From positions 1-17,640 of the forward strand of contig JAFGPH010000496.1 of the NCBI GenBank assembly GCA_016926135.1: DNA of 17,640 nucleotides. Direction: 5' to 3'. The translations under genes and the position numbers were made by a program. Position 1 is the first letter of the stretch; each line of letters opens with the position of its first letter. Below the pieces are notes generated by a model, which saw nothing but the letters and a program-made list of their open reading frames with translations, ran no database searches and was not told where the DNA came from. Positions 7,336-15,789 of the stretch are shown piece by piece. Source of the DNA: Deltaproteobacteria bacterium. Lineage in GTDB: Bacteria > Desulfobacterota > DSM-4660 > Desulfatiglandales > HGW-15.

Positions 7336-8076
7336 TCATATCCCCCACCCACCCGAGACCGGTATAGCCGCGGCCGTGATAAAGGAGGCATCATCCGAGG
7401 CCAGAAAGGCGATCACCCTGGCGATCTCCTCCGGCTCGGCCATGCGATTGAGGGGCGTGCCGGCAAGGATCCGCTCCTTGTATTTCTGCGCCATGAAGTT
7501 CTCGATCGTGGGGGTCCGGGTCAACCCAGGAAGCACCGCATTCACGGTGACCCCATCCTCTCCCGCCTCCTTGGCCACCGCCTTGGTGAACCCGATCAGA
7601 CCGGCCTTGGCCGTGGAGTAGGCAAGCTGCCCCTTTGCACCGGTCAGGCCATAGATGGAACCCACGTTGATGATACGCCCCCATCGTGCGGCCCGCATGC
7701 CGGGAAGAAACCGCTGAACCAGGAACAGAGGCGCCACCAGGTGAATCTGCAGAACCGCCTCCAGATCCGTGCCGGATATCCTCGCGGTGGTGCCGGGCCG
7801 GTCGAATCCCGCATTGTTGACGAGAATGTCCACAAGGCCGGTTTCAGGGACCGTCTCCAGTCCTCGCCAGAGATCGGCAGGGTCCGTGAGATCGACGGTC
7901 ACGGCCACAGCCCGCTTTCCGTTCTCCAGGAGCTTCTCCACCACCTCCTGAAGCGTTGCGCGGTTTCGGTCCAGCAGAACGAGATCCGCACCCCGTGCAG
8001 CGAAAACCTCGGCGCAGGCCCGTCCGATTCCCTGTCCCGCCCCCGTGATCAAGGCCCTGTGTCCGGAAAGGCTCAT
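7336..8076 (-). CDS. Short-chain dehydrogenase/reductase (SDR), FabG-like
   Basis: This is a classical SDR oxidoreductase of 246 aa, typically reducing or oxidising a hydroxy/keto pair with NAD(P). The Rossmann motif is TGAGQGIG (11-18). Asp36, after the second strand (LVLLD), suggests NAD(H) rather than NADP(H). NNAG is at 87-90, and the catalytic Ser140, Tyr153 and Lys157 are present (YSTAK). The usual catalytic Asn appears as His112 (LQIHLVAP). The C-terminus has the PVSGGWGI ending. The ATG at 8076 is chosen, with AAGGGG about 10 nt upstream; a TTG two codons earlier is possible. It begins 7 bp after the MerR gene stop and is probably cotranscribed with it. The substrate is unknown; 3-oxoacyl-ACP/CoA reductase or a hydroxyacyl dehydrogenase are candidates. 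Confidence 0.9.
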   Translation of the reverse strand: MSLSGHRALITGAGQGIGRACAEVFAARGADLVLLDRNRATLQEVVEKLLENGKRAVAVTVDLTDPADLWRGLETVPETGLVDILVNNAGFDRPGTTARISGTDLEAVLQIHLVAPLFLVQRFLPGMRAARWGRIINVGSIYGLTGAKGQLAYSTAKAGLIGFTKAVAKEAGEDGVTVNAVLPGLTRTPTIENFMAQKYKERILAGTPLNRMAEPEEIARVIAFLASDDASFITAAAIPVSGGWGI

Positions 8077-8083
8077 GCGCAAG

Positions 8084-8410
8084 CTACCCCTTGAGGACCG
8101 CCAGGACCTCCTCGAGTTCCCTTTTCACCTTCGACAGGAACTCGTCGTCCTGCGGAAAGGCCCCTTCGACAGGCTGCTTCAGCCTCTGCTTGGCCCCTTC
8201 GATCGTCATCCTCTCTTCGTACAGGAGTCTTTTGACCTCGAAAAGAATCTCCAGGTCCTTCCGCTGGTAGGTTCTCTGGTTTGAATCCGCCCGCAGGGGC
8301 CGGATCTGGGGAAATTCACCCTCCCAGTACCTCAGGACGTAAGGCTCCACCCCCAGGATCCGACTGACCTCCCCGATTCTGAAAAACTTCTTGTCACCCG
8401 GGATCTGCAT
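8084..8410 (-). CDS. MerR-family transcriptional regulator
   Basis: This is a 108-aa DNA-binding protein. The N-terminal winged helix-turn-helix covers about residues 9-75: FFRIGEVSRILGVEPYVLRYWE, then the wing RPLRADSNQRTYQRKDLEIL. A short helical C-terminus (LSKVKRELEEVLAVLKG) probably forms the dimerising coil. There is no Cys residue, so it is not a metal or redox sensor of the MerR/SoxR type, and there is no ligand-binding domain. A GAGG site is 8 nt before the ATG, and the gene starts 7 bp after the pheT stop. MerR genes of this kind are common downstream of pheT in deltaproteobacteria, often with ihfA between them; no ihfA is present here. The target is unknown. Confidence 0.9.
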   Translation of the reverse strand: MQIPGDKKFFRIGEVSRILGVEPYVLRYWEGEFPQIRPLRADSNQRTYQRKDLEILFEVKRLLYEERMTIEGAKQRLKQPVEGAFPQDDEFLSKVKRELEEVLAVLKG

Positions 8411-8417
8411 GAGATCC

Positions 8418-10835
8418 TCAACGCTCTCTCAGCCTGCCGCCCGTTTCCTGAACAATCTTCCGGATGATCGTCTCATGGATCCGGTTCACTTCTTTTCCGT
8501 CCAGCGTGCCTTCCCTGGATCGATAGCAGATGCGAAAGGCGAACGCCTTTTCCGACGCACCCAGCCGTCCCCCTTTGAAAAGGTCATAGAGGCTCACGGA
8601 CTCAACCAGGTCGCCGCCCTCCCGCTCGATGATGTCCCGGAGGCGAACACTCTCCACTTCCTCCGCAATCACCACCGACAGATCCCTGAAGACTGCAGGA
8701 TACCGGGCCAGGGCCTCGAACCGGATCGTCTCGGGGATGTGTTTCAGGACCCTCTCCATGTCCAGATCGAAGAGGAAAACCTTCTCCCCCTCCAGCGCAT
8801 ACCCTTTCATAGCCTCGGGGGACGCCTCTCCTGCGGCCCCCATCCTTTCACCGGAAACGAAAACCTCGGCGCAGCACTCGCTGCGGTACCCGGGAGGCGT
8901 TGCATCCGGCCTGCGGAATTCAATCTTCCGCACTCCGAGGGCATTCAGAAGACCCTCCAGCGCACCTTTGATGTCGTAGAAATCGGCTTCCTTTTCCCCG
9001 GAATACCATTCCTTGCGTGCGGATAGCCCCGTCATGACCGCGCAAACACTGAGCCTTTCCAGAGGCAGTTCCTCTCTACCCCGAGCGATGAACACCTTCC
9101 CCCACTCGAAAAGTCTGAGGTCCTTTTCCCCATAGGAGTGGTTGGTCTGCACCGTGCTCAGGAGCCCGGGTGCGAGCGTGGTCCTCATGACGGATTGCTC
9201 CACGCTCAGGGGATTCATCAGATGCACAAACGACGTCGGGTCGCTTCCCTCCGGCGGCCCGAGTTTCTCTACGGACTCCGGGGCGATGAAGCTGTAGGAA
9301 ATGACCTCGCTGAAACCGAACCCTGTCATGATTTCCCGCACCCTGTCTCCCAGCGCAAGCTCAGGCGGATCCTTTTCTTCGTCGGGCTTCACCGGAGCGG
9401 AGGTCACGGGAATCCGGTCATACCCCTCCAGCCTGGCCACCTCTTCGACAAGATCGATCTCCCGCGTGATGTCCACCCGGAAAGAAGGCGCCACGACACG
9501 AAGCACACCGCCGTCCGCGGGCTGCACCTCCATCTCCAGGGCCTCCAGGTATTTCCGCATCCGATCACCGGGCAGATTCGTCCCCAGGAATCGATTGGTC
9601 CTCTCCACCCGCAGGTCGATCACGGCAGGTCGGAAGGGGGCAGGATAGCGGTCGATGATCCCCTTCTTCACCCCACCGCCCGCCAGTTCCTGCATGAGCA
9701 TCAGGGCCCGGCGGAGCGCAAAAGGAACACCCTCGATATCGATTCCCCTCTCAAAACGGTAGGAGGCCTCCGTGGAAATCCCGAGTCTCTTGGATCCCCT
9801 TCGAATGGTCACCGGATCGAAATATGCGCTCTCAATCAGCACGTTCCGGCTGCCTTCGAAGATCTCCGAATTGAGCCCGCCCATGATCCCGGCCATAGCC
9901 ACGGATCTCTCCCCGTCGCAGATCATGAGGTTCTCCGCGTTCAGGGTGTGGGTCTTCCCGTCCAGGGTGGTGAAGGCTTCTCCGTCGCGGGCTCGCCGCA
10001 CGACAATCCGGTTTTCCTTCAGCCGATCGTGGTCGAAGGCGTGAAGGGGCTGCCCCAGTTCCAGGAGCACATAGTTGGTCACATCCACCACGTTGTTGAT
10101 GCCCCTGAGTCCTGCCGTATGGAGGCGGTATCTCATCCAGAAGGGAGAGGGCTTGATCTCCACCCCGCAGATCATGCCGGCTGCGTAACGGGGACAGCCC
10201 ACGGGGTCCTCCAGGGTCACCCCGGCCAGTTCCTCGACGGGCTGTCCGTCCTCCTTCAGCCGGATCGCAGGCCTTTTCAAGCCTTGACCGGTGATCGCGG
10301 CAACCTCCCTCGCAATGCCCATCACGGAGGCGCAGTCGGGCCGGTTGGGTGTCAGGGAGACCTCCAGGGCCCAGTCCTCCAGGCCAAGCGCCGAGGAGAC
10401 CTTCGCCCCGGGTTTCAAACCGGCGTGCAAGATCATGACGCCCGTGTGATCGTCGGTGAGCCCCATTTCGTCTTCGGCCAGCAACATTCCTACCGAGCGA
10501 ACACCCCGGATGGTAGACTCCTCCACCGTCATCCCGCCCGGGAGCCTGGTTCCGGGAAGGGCCATGGGAACCATTGCCCCCTTGGAGAGATTGGTTGCGC
10601 CGCACACCACGGGCAGGGTCTCGCGCCCGATATCCACTTCACACACAAAAAGCCGCTCAGCCTTGGCATGCGGCCGAATCGAGTCGATTTGGGCCGCCAC
10701 GATGTCCCCGAGGCCATGCCCCACGGGGTCCAGGGACTCCACCTCCAGGCCGCACATCGTCATTCGTTCGGCCAGTTCCCGGGGCGACAGGGGGATGGGC
10801 ACAAAGTCTTTCAGCCAGTTCAAACTCACGCGCAT
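8418..10835 (-). CDS. pheT: Phenylalanine--tRNA ligase beta subunit
   Basis: This is the beta chain of the (alpha-beta)2 PheRS that charges tRNA-Phe; it provides tRNA binding and editing. The 805-aa length is normal. It opens with MRVSLNWLKDFVPI. An OB-fold tRNA-binding domain covers about 40-150, then the B3/B4 editing region (about 210-380, with GINNVVDVTNYVLLELGQPLHAFD), the B5 domain, the catalytic-like core (EEVARLEGYDRIPVT), and the C-terminal anticodon-binding FDX-ACB domain ending ETIIRKIVQETGGRL. The ATG is 20 bp after the pheS stop. I see no Shine-Dalgarno before it (the spacer is A-rich), so translation may depend on coupling to pheS. Confidence 0.98.
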   Translation of the reverse strand: MRVSLNWLKDFVPIPLSPRELAERMTMCGLEVESLDPVGHGLGDIVAAQIDSIRPHAKAERLFVCEVDIGRETLPVVCGATNLSKGAMVPMALPGTRLPGGMTVEESTIRGVRSVGMLLAEDEMGLTDDHTGVMILHAGLKPGAKVSSALGLEDWALEVSLTPNRPDCASVMGIAREVAAITGQGLKRPAIRLKEDGQPVEELAGVTLEDPVGCPRYAAGMICGVEIKPSPFWMRYRLHTAGLRGINNVVDVTNYVLLELGQPLHAFDHDRLKENRIVVRRARDGEAFTTLDGKTHTLNAENLMICDGERSVAMAGIMGGLNSEIFEGSRNVLIESAYFDPVTIRRGSKRLGISTEASYRFERGIDIEGVPFALRRALMLMQELAGGGVKKGIIDRYPAPFRPAVIDLRVERTNRFLGTNLPGDRMRKYLEALEMEVQPADGGVLRVVAPSFRVDITREIDLVEEVARLEGYDRIPVTSAPVKPDEEKDPPELALGDRVREIMTGFGFSEVISYSFIAPESVEKLGPPEGSDPTSFVHLMNPLSVEQSVMRTTLAPGLLSTVQTNHSYGEKDLRLFEWGKVFIARGREELPLERLSVCAVMTGLSARKEWYSGEKEADFYDIKGALEGLLNALGVRKIEFRRPDATPPGYRSECCAEVFVSGERMGAAGEASPEAMKGYALEGEKVFLFDLDMERVLKHIPETIRFEALARYPAVFRDLSVVIAEEVESVRLRDIIEREGGDLVESVSLYDLFKGGRLGASEKAFAFRICYRSREGTLDGKEVNRIHETIIRKIVQETGGRLRER

Positions 10836-10855
10836 GGTGTTTTTTCAGCAGTCTG

Positions 10856-12311
<1,456 letters not shown>

Positions 12312-12328
12312 CTTGAAACCTCGCTGAC

Positions 12329-12526
12329 TTACAGATAAGGCACGAGCCTCTTCACGTTCCTGGTGTTGGTTGAATCGGTCAGGGTGGATTTGCGCAGCTT
12401 TCTCTTCCTCTTCGTGGTCTTTTTGGTCAAAATGTGACTCGCAAAGGCCTTGCTCCTGACAACCTTCCCTGTGCCTGTGGTCTTGAACCTTTTCGCAGCC
12501 CCCCGGTTCGTCTTGATTTTGGGCAT
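12329..12526 (-). CDS. rpmI: 50S ribosomal protein L35
   Basis: L35 is a small, very basic 65-aa large-subunit protein. The sequence [20 protein letters not shown], followed by [13 protein letters not shown] and a VKRLVPYL end, is diagnostic. A strong GGGAGG ribosome site lies 7 nt before the ATG. It is separated from infC by an unusually long structured spacer of 247 bp and is followed closely by rplT, the standard infC-rpmI-rplT order. Confidence 0.98.
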   Translation of the reverse strand: MPKIKTNRGAAKRFKTTGTGKVVRSKAFASHILTKKTTKRKRKLRKSTLTDSTNTRNVKRLVPYL

Positions 12527-12640
12527 GCCGAAACCTCCCTTTGAATGAAAACAACCTATTTCAGGCCGGATGAGTCCCTTCCAGAAACAGGCTGCTCCGG
12601 ATTCTGATGATCAGCTGCCGCCTCTCAGCGCTCAGCCGGA

Positions 12641-12743
12641 GACGGGATACCCGTCACCCTGCTTGCCGACGTATTCGGTGCCGCGCCCCAGGGGCGCAAA
12701 CCCCTCTGCCGTGGCGCCTCATTGCCCGGAAAGCACCGGCAAT
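12641..12743 (-). promoter_or_regulatory. Structured infC-rpmI spacer, candidate L20/L35 leader
   Basis: In the 247-bp gap (12527-12773) I see three inverted repeats. 12721-12743 is ATTGCCGG/CCGGGCAAT with one bulge. 12683-12697 has GCGCCCC arms around a single base. 12641-12655 has GACGGG/CCCGTC arms around 3 nt. None is followed by a T-run in the direction of transcription, so these are not intrinsic terminators. In E. coli, L20 represses rpmI-rplT by binding structured mRNA in this region. A similar role here is inference. Confidence 0.45.
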
Positions 12744-12773
12744 GCGGGGTTGAGACCGAGCGCTTTCGCCGCA

Positions 12774-13289
12774 CTACTTGGGAACTATGACCATGGTGAC
12801 GCGCCAGCCCTCTTTCGTGGGCGGCTGCTCCACGGTTCCCACGCTCTCGACCTCTTCGGCCACCTTCTTGAGGAGCGCGAATCCTTTGTCCATGTAGCTC
12901 ATCTCGCGGCCCCTGAACAGTACGGTAATCTTGACCCTGTCCTTTTTCTCCAAAAATTTTTTCAGGTTCTTGAGCTTGAAACCCAGGTCGTGCTCTTCCG
13001 TACGCGGCCGCAGTCTGATCTCTTTCACCTGAACGGCCCTGGATTTCTTCTTGCTCTCCTGTGCCTTTTTGCTGGCCTGGTACTTGAATTTCCCGTAGTC
13101 CATGATGCGACAAACGGGGGGATCCGCATTCGGGGCCACTTCCACTAAGTCCAGGGCATCCTTTCTCGCAACACCGAGGGCGTCTATCAAAGACATGACC
13201 CCGAGCTGCTCTCCGTCGGCCGAAATCAGCCGGACCGACTTGGCACGGATATCCTCATTCACATTCACATCATCGCTTTTCTTGACTAT
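12774..13289 (-). CDS. infC: Translation initiation factor IF-3, probable AUA start
   Basis: IF3 binds the 30S subunit and proofreads start-codon and initiator-tRNA pairing. The protein is recognised by VNEDIRAKSVRLISADGEQLGVM, DYGKFKYQASKKAQE, the VKEIRLRP linker region, and the C-terminal domain KFLEKKDRVKITVLFRGRE and TMVIVPK. The start is placed at ATA (13287-13289), because a near-perfect AAAGGAGGT site (13296-13304) lies 6 nt upstream, giving 171 aa. The only conventional in-frame option near the homologous N-terminus is GTG at 13268 (164 aa), which is 27 nt from that site. infC genes commonly use rare starts (AUU in E. coli), which allows IF3 to repress its own synthesis. The ribosome site overlaps the last codons of thrS. 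Confidence 0.95.
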   Translation of the reverse strand: MVKKSDDVNVNEDIRAKSVRLISADGEQLGVMSLIDALGVARKDALDLVEVAPNADPPVCRIMDYGKFKYQASKKAQESKKKSRAVQVKEIRLRPRTEEHDLGFKLKNLKKFLEKKDRVKITVLFRGREMSYMDKGFALLKKVAEEVESVGTVEQPPTKEGWRVTMVIVPK

Positions 13290-13293
13290 GGGC

Positions 13294-15207
13294 CTACCTC
13301 CTTTGTCTGCATTCCTCGTGGATCAGCCTGACAAACTCCTCCACACCCATAAAGGGCAGATTCTTGCCGTCCCGGAGCCGGGGGGTGACCCCCCCCATCT
13401 CGGACTCCTTGTCCCCGACCACCAACATGTAGGGAATTTTCTGAAGCTGCGCCTCCCGCACCTTGAGGCCGAGCTTCTCGTTCCTGAAATCCGCTTCCGC
13501 TCTTATATCCGCCCCGAGCAAAGAGTTCAACACCTTTTCACCCTGGGGGATGTTTCTATCCGTGACCGTCAGCACACTCGCCTGCACCGGGGAGAGCCAG
13601 GTGGGGAAAGCGCCTGAAAAGTGCTCGATGAGCACGCCGATGAAGCGCTCCAGCGCCCCCAGAACCACCCTGTGGATCATGACGGGCCGGTGCTTCTGCC
13701 CGTCTTTCCCGATGTAGGACAGGTTGAACCGTTCCGGAAGCGTGAAATCGCACTGGATGGTGGCGCACTGCCACAATCTCTCCAAAGCGTCTTTCAGCTT
13801 GACGTCGATTTTGGGACCATAGAAGGCGCCGTCCCCCTCGTTGATCTGATAAGGAAGTGCGTTTTCCTCCATGGCGCGGATCAGGGCCTGGGTGGCCCTC
13901 TCCCAGTCCTCATCGGAGCCGATCGATTTCTGAGGTCTGGTGCTGATCTCCAGTTGGTAGTCGAATCCGAAGACGGCCATGACCTCCTTCACGAACTGCA
14001 AAACCCCTCTGATTTCTCCGTCCAGCTGCTCCGGTGTGCAGAGGATGTGCGCATCGTCCTGGGTGAACTCCCGGACCCGCAGCAGCCCGTGCAACACCCC
14101 GGATCTCTCGTGCCGGTGAACCAGCCCCAATTCGAAATACCGCTTGGGGAGGTCCCGGTAGCTCTTGATACCCGACCCGTAGATCAGCATGTGGGAAAGG
14201 CAGTTCATGGGCTTGATGCCGTAGGACTGCTTGTCGATCTCGGTGAAGTACATGTTCTCGCGGTAGTTTTCGAAATGACCGGATTTCTTCCATAATTCGG
14301 TTTTCAGAATCTGCGGCCCCTTGACGAGCTCATAGCCCCTCCGAAGGTGTTCACGGATTTCGAACTCCTCCAGGATGTGCCGAAGCATGGCCCCTTTCGG
14401 GTGCCACACCACCATGCCGGCTCCGATTTCCTCATACGTGCTGAAAAGACCCAGCTGGGTTCCAAGCCGGATATGATCCCTTTTCCTGGCCTCTTCCAGC
14501 CTCCTGAGATGTTCCTTCAGAGCCTTTGGGTCTGCAAAGGCCACACCGTAGATCCGGCTCAGCATGGCCCGCTTCTCATCCCCGCGCCAGTATGCCCCCG
14601 CTACTTTGGTCAGATGAAAGGCGCGGATTTTACCCGTAGTCGGAATGTGAGGGCCCCGGCAGAGATCCGTGAAATTTCCCTGGGCATAGAGGGAGACCCG
14701 CTCCGCACCGAGATCCCGGATCAACTCGACCTTGTAGTCCTCGCCCGCTGCCTGGAAAAAATCGAGGGCCTCACGGCTGGTCACTTCTTTTCTCTCAAAA
14801 GGAAGATCGGCCCGGATGATTTCGTTCATTTTCTCGCTGATGGGGGGCAGGTCTTCGTCCCGGAAAGGCCGTTCGTATTCGAAATCATAGTAAAAGCCGT
14901 TCTCAATGGCAGGACCGATGGCGACCTTCACACCCGGGAAAAGTTCTTTTACCGCCAAAGCCATGACGTGCGAGGTGCTGTGACGCAGGATCTCCAACCC
15001 CTCCTCGGAGTGAACGTAGACCGGCTCCAGAAGGGCATCCGACTGGATGATGCCGGAGAGGTCCCGCAACTCTCCGTTGACCTTCACGGCGACGACCCTG
15101 CCTAAATCCCCAACATTCAGTCTTTTCAATGCCTCCAGGCCGGAAATCCTGCCGGAGTCCATCTGTACGGGCGGTTGCCCGTCCAATTGCAGCTTCAGTT
15201 CCATCAT
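13294..15207 (-). CDS. thrS: Threonine--tRNA ligase
   Basis: This class II synthetase charges tRNA-Thr and edits Ser-tRNA-Thr. It is 637 aa, the normal length. The TGS domain spans 1-61. The editing domain contains HSTSH (His76/His80) and CRGPHIP. In the catalytic core, motif 2 is near [19 protein letters not shown] and motif 3 near [19 protein letters not shown]. The zinc ligands are expected at the Cys of KPMNCLSHM and the His residues of DDAHIL and VMIHR. The anticodon-binding domain forms the C-terminus. The start is set at ATG 15207; a second ATG follows directly, and the nearest GGGAG is 14 nt away, so the exact start is uncertain. It is the first gene of the translation cluster. Confidence 0.97.
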   Translation of the reverse strand: MMELKLQLDGQPPVQMDSGRISGLEALKRLNVGDLGRVVAVKVNGELRDLSGIIQSDALLEPVYVHSEEGLEILRHSTSHVMALAVKELFPGVKVAIGPAIENGFYYDFEYERPFRDEDLPPISEKMNEIIRADLPFERKEVTSREALDFFQAAGEDYKVELIRDLGAERVSLYAQGNFTDLCRGPHIPTTGKIRAFHLTKVAGAYWRGDEKRAMLSRIYGVAFADPKALKEHLRRLEEARKRDHIRLGTQLGLFSTYEEIGAGMVVWHPKGAMLRHILEEFEIREHLRRGYELVKGPQILKTELWKKSGHFENYRENMYFTEIDKQSYGIKPMNCLSHMLIYGSGIKSYRDLPKRYFELGLVHRHERSGVLHGLLRVREFTQDDAHILCTPEQLDGEIRGVLQFVKEVMAVFGFDYQLEISTRPQKSIGSDEDWERATQALIRAMEENALPYQINEGDGAFYGPKIDVKLKDALERLWQCATIQCDFTLPERFNLSYIGKDGQKHRPVMIHRVVLGALERFIGVLIEHFSGAFPTWLSPVQASVLTVTDRNIPQGEKVLNSLLGADIRAEADFRNEKLGLKVREAQLQKIPYMLVVGDKESEMGGVTPRLRDGKNLPFMGVEEFVRLIHEECRQRR

Positions 15208-15235
15208 ATCGAGCCGGACATCTCCCAAGCAAATA

Positions 15236-15280
15236 AGGCATCCCCAGTGAACCCTGTGCAAATTCGTTGGAGGGATGCCT
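15236..15280 (-). promoter_or_regulatory. Inverted repeat in the thrS leader (candidate translational operator)
   Basis: A perfect 9-bp inverted repeat, AGGCATCCC (15236-15244) and GGGATGCCT (15272-15280), has a 27-nt loop. It would form at the very 5' end of the thrS mRNA, since the predicted start is near 15281, and it ends 28 nt before the ATG. No T-run follows and no T-box motif is present. E. coli thrS is controlled by ThrRS binding tRNA-like leader stems; an analogous role here is only inferred. Confidence 0.5.
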
Positions 15281-15287
15281 GTGATTT

Positions 15288-15316
15288 TTTATTGTTTATT
15301 TTGGGTAACTTGTCAA
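15288..15316 (-). promoter_or_regulatory. Sigma-70 promoter of the thrS translation cluster
   Basis: On the minus strand, a perfect -35 TTGACA (15311-15316) is followed after 17 bp by AATAAA (15288-15293), a 4/6 match to the -10 box. The surroundings are A/T-rich. The start would be near 15281, giving a leader of about 74 nt. No other good promoter was seen between this and pheT. Confidence 0.65.
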
Positions 15317-15337
15317 CAGAAATTTGACGCCTTTTTT

Positions 15338-15351
15338 CTTTGCTTGCAAAG
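15338..15351. promoter_or_regulatory. Palindrome CTTTGC-TT-GCAAAG, possible operator
   Basis: A perfect 6-bp inverted repeat with a 2-bp centre lies between the divergent thrS and lipoprotein promoters. It overlaps the -35 region of the latter. Its position and symmetry suit a repressor or activator site, but no regulator is identified. Confidence 0.35.
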
Positions 15352-15371
15352 CACTCCCCGATGTATATAAT
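15344..15371 (+). promoter_or_regulatory. Sigma-70 promoter of the small lipoprotein gene
   Basis: The -35 TTGCAA (15344-15349) is separated by 16 bp from a perfect -10 TATAAT (15366-15371). The predicted start near 15378 gives an unusually long leader of about 113 nt before the ATG at 15491. No known riboswitch class was recognised in that leader; it contains an ATCCG/CGGAT inverted repeat at 15381-15396. Confidence 0.65.
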
Positions 15372-15490
15372 GAAAAATCTATCCGCATATCCGGATGAGG
15401 GCTTCATGCAGTGGGCGGGAGAAAACCGGATCGGTGTGGGCAGTGGTGGGAGTTATCTATTTTTTTAGTAGGAGAAAGGAGGAAGTGAGA

Positions 15491-15715
15491 ATGAAGAAGC
15501 TTTTGGTTTTGTTGGTTTTGGGGATGTTCCTGGCGGGCTGTGGGACCGCTGCGGAGCGGTCTGAATTCTGGAAACATCCGACCATGTTCAACAGCTGGGA
15601 CCACATGAAGTACAGCTGGGGCGGTTATGAGGATTGCGGCCCCCATAACACCCAGAAGTCCAACCAGCAGAAGTGGTGGGGCGAGCAATACAACGAGTGC
15701 GCTCCAAAAAAGTGA
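15491..15715 (+). CDS. Small Trp-rich lipoprotein of unknown function
   Basis: This is a 74-aa precursor with a classic lipoprotein signal: MKKLLVLLVLGMFLAGC, lipobox LAGC, lipidated Cys17. The mature chain is 58 aa and rich in aromatics: five Trp (27, 36, 43, 62, 63), plus Tyr and Phe in motifs such as EFWKHPTMF, SWDHMKYSWGGYEDCG and KWWGEQYNEC. Two further Cys (49 and 70) could form a disulfide. The ATG is chosen because AAAGGAGG lies 8 nt upstream and the signal peptide starts there. It has its own promoter and a strong terminator, so it is a monocistronic unit, probably well expressed. Small lipoproteins with WDHMK-W-GY features seem familiar from sulfate-reducing bacteria, but I cannot name the family and assign no function. 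Confidence 0.88.
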   Translation: MKKLLVLLVLGMFLAGCGTAAERSEFWKHPTMFNSWDHMKYSWGGYEDCGPHNTQKSNQQKWWGEQYNECAPKK

Positions 15716-15735
15716 TAGTGCTGTAGTCTACGATG

Positions 15736-15761
15736 GGCCGGTCACTGGACCGGCCTTTTTT
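15736..15761 (+). terminator. Strong intrinsic terminator of the lipoprotein gene
   Basis: A perfect 8-bp GC-rich stem, GGCCGGTC/GACCGGCC, with an ACTG loop is followed at once by TTTTTT (15756-15761). It begins 20 bp after the lipoprotein stop. On the opposite strand there is no T-run, so it should act only on the plus-strand transcript. Confidence 0.93.
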
Positions 15762-15789
15762 GTCGCATCCACGCTTTGCACGCAAAGGC

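Noticed and set aside
7133..7348. An upstream extension of the substrate-binding protein
   Set aside because: It would place the signal peptide internally and run through the sigma-70 promoter. A strong ribosome site marks ATG 7132.
12570..13148. A 192-codon plus-strand open frame opposite infC and the infC-rpmI spacer
   Set aside because: It is antisense to infC, has no recognisable domain and no ribosome site.
15208..15281. T-box riboswitch in the thrS leader
   Set aside because: No T-box core sequence, antiterminator or terminator with T-run was found; only a simple 9-bp stem is present.
15395..15490. An N-terminal extension of the small lipoprotein
   Set aside because: The upstream residues have no ribosome site and would bury the lipoprotein signal. 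AAAGGAGG with 8 nt spacing fixes the ATG at 15491.
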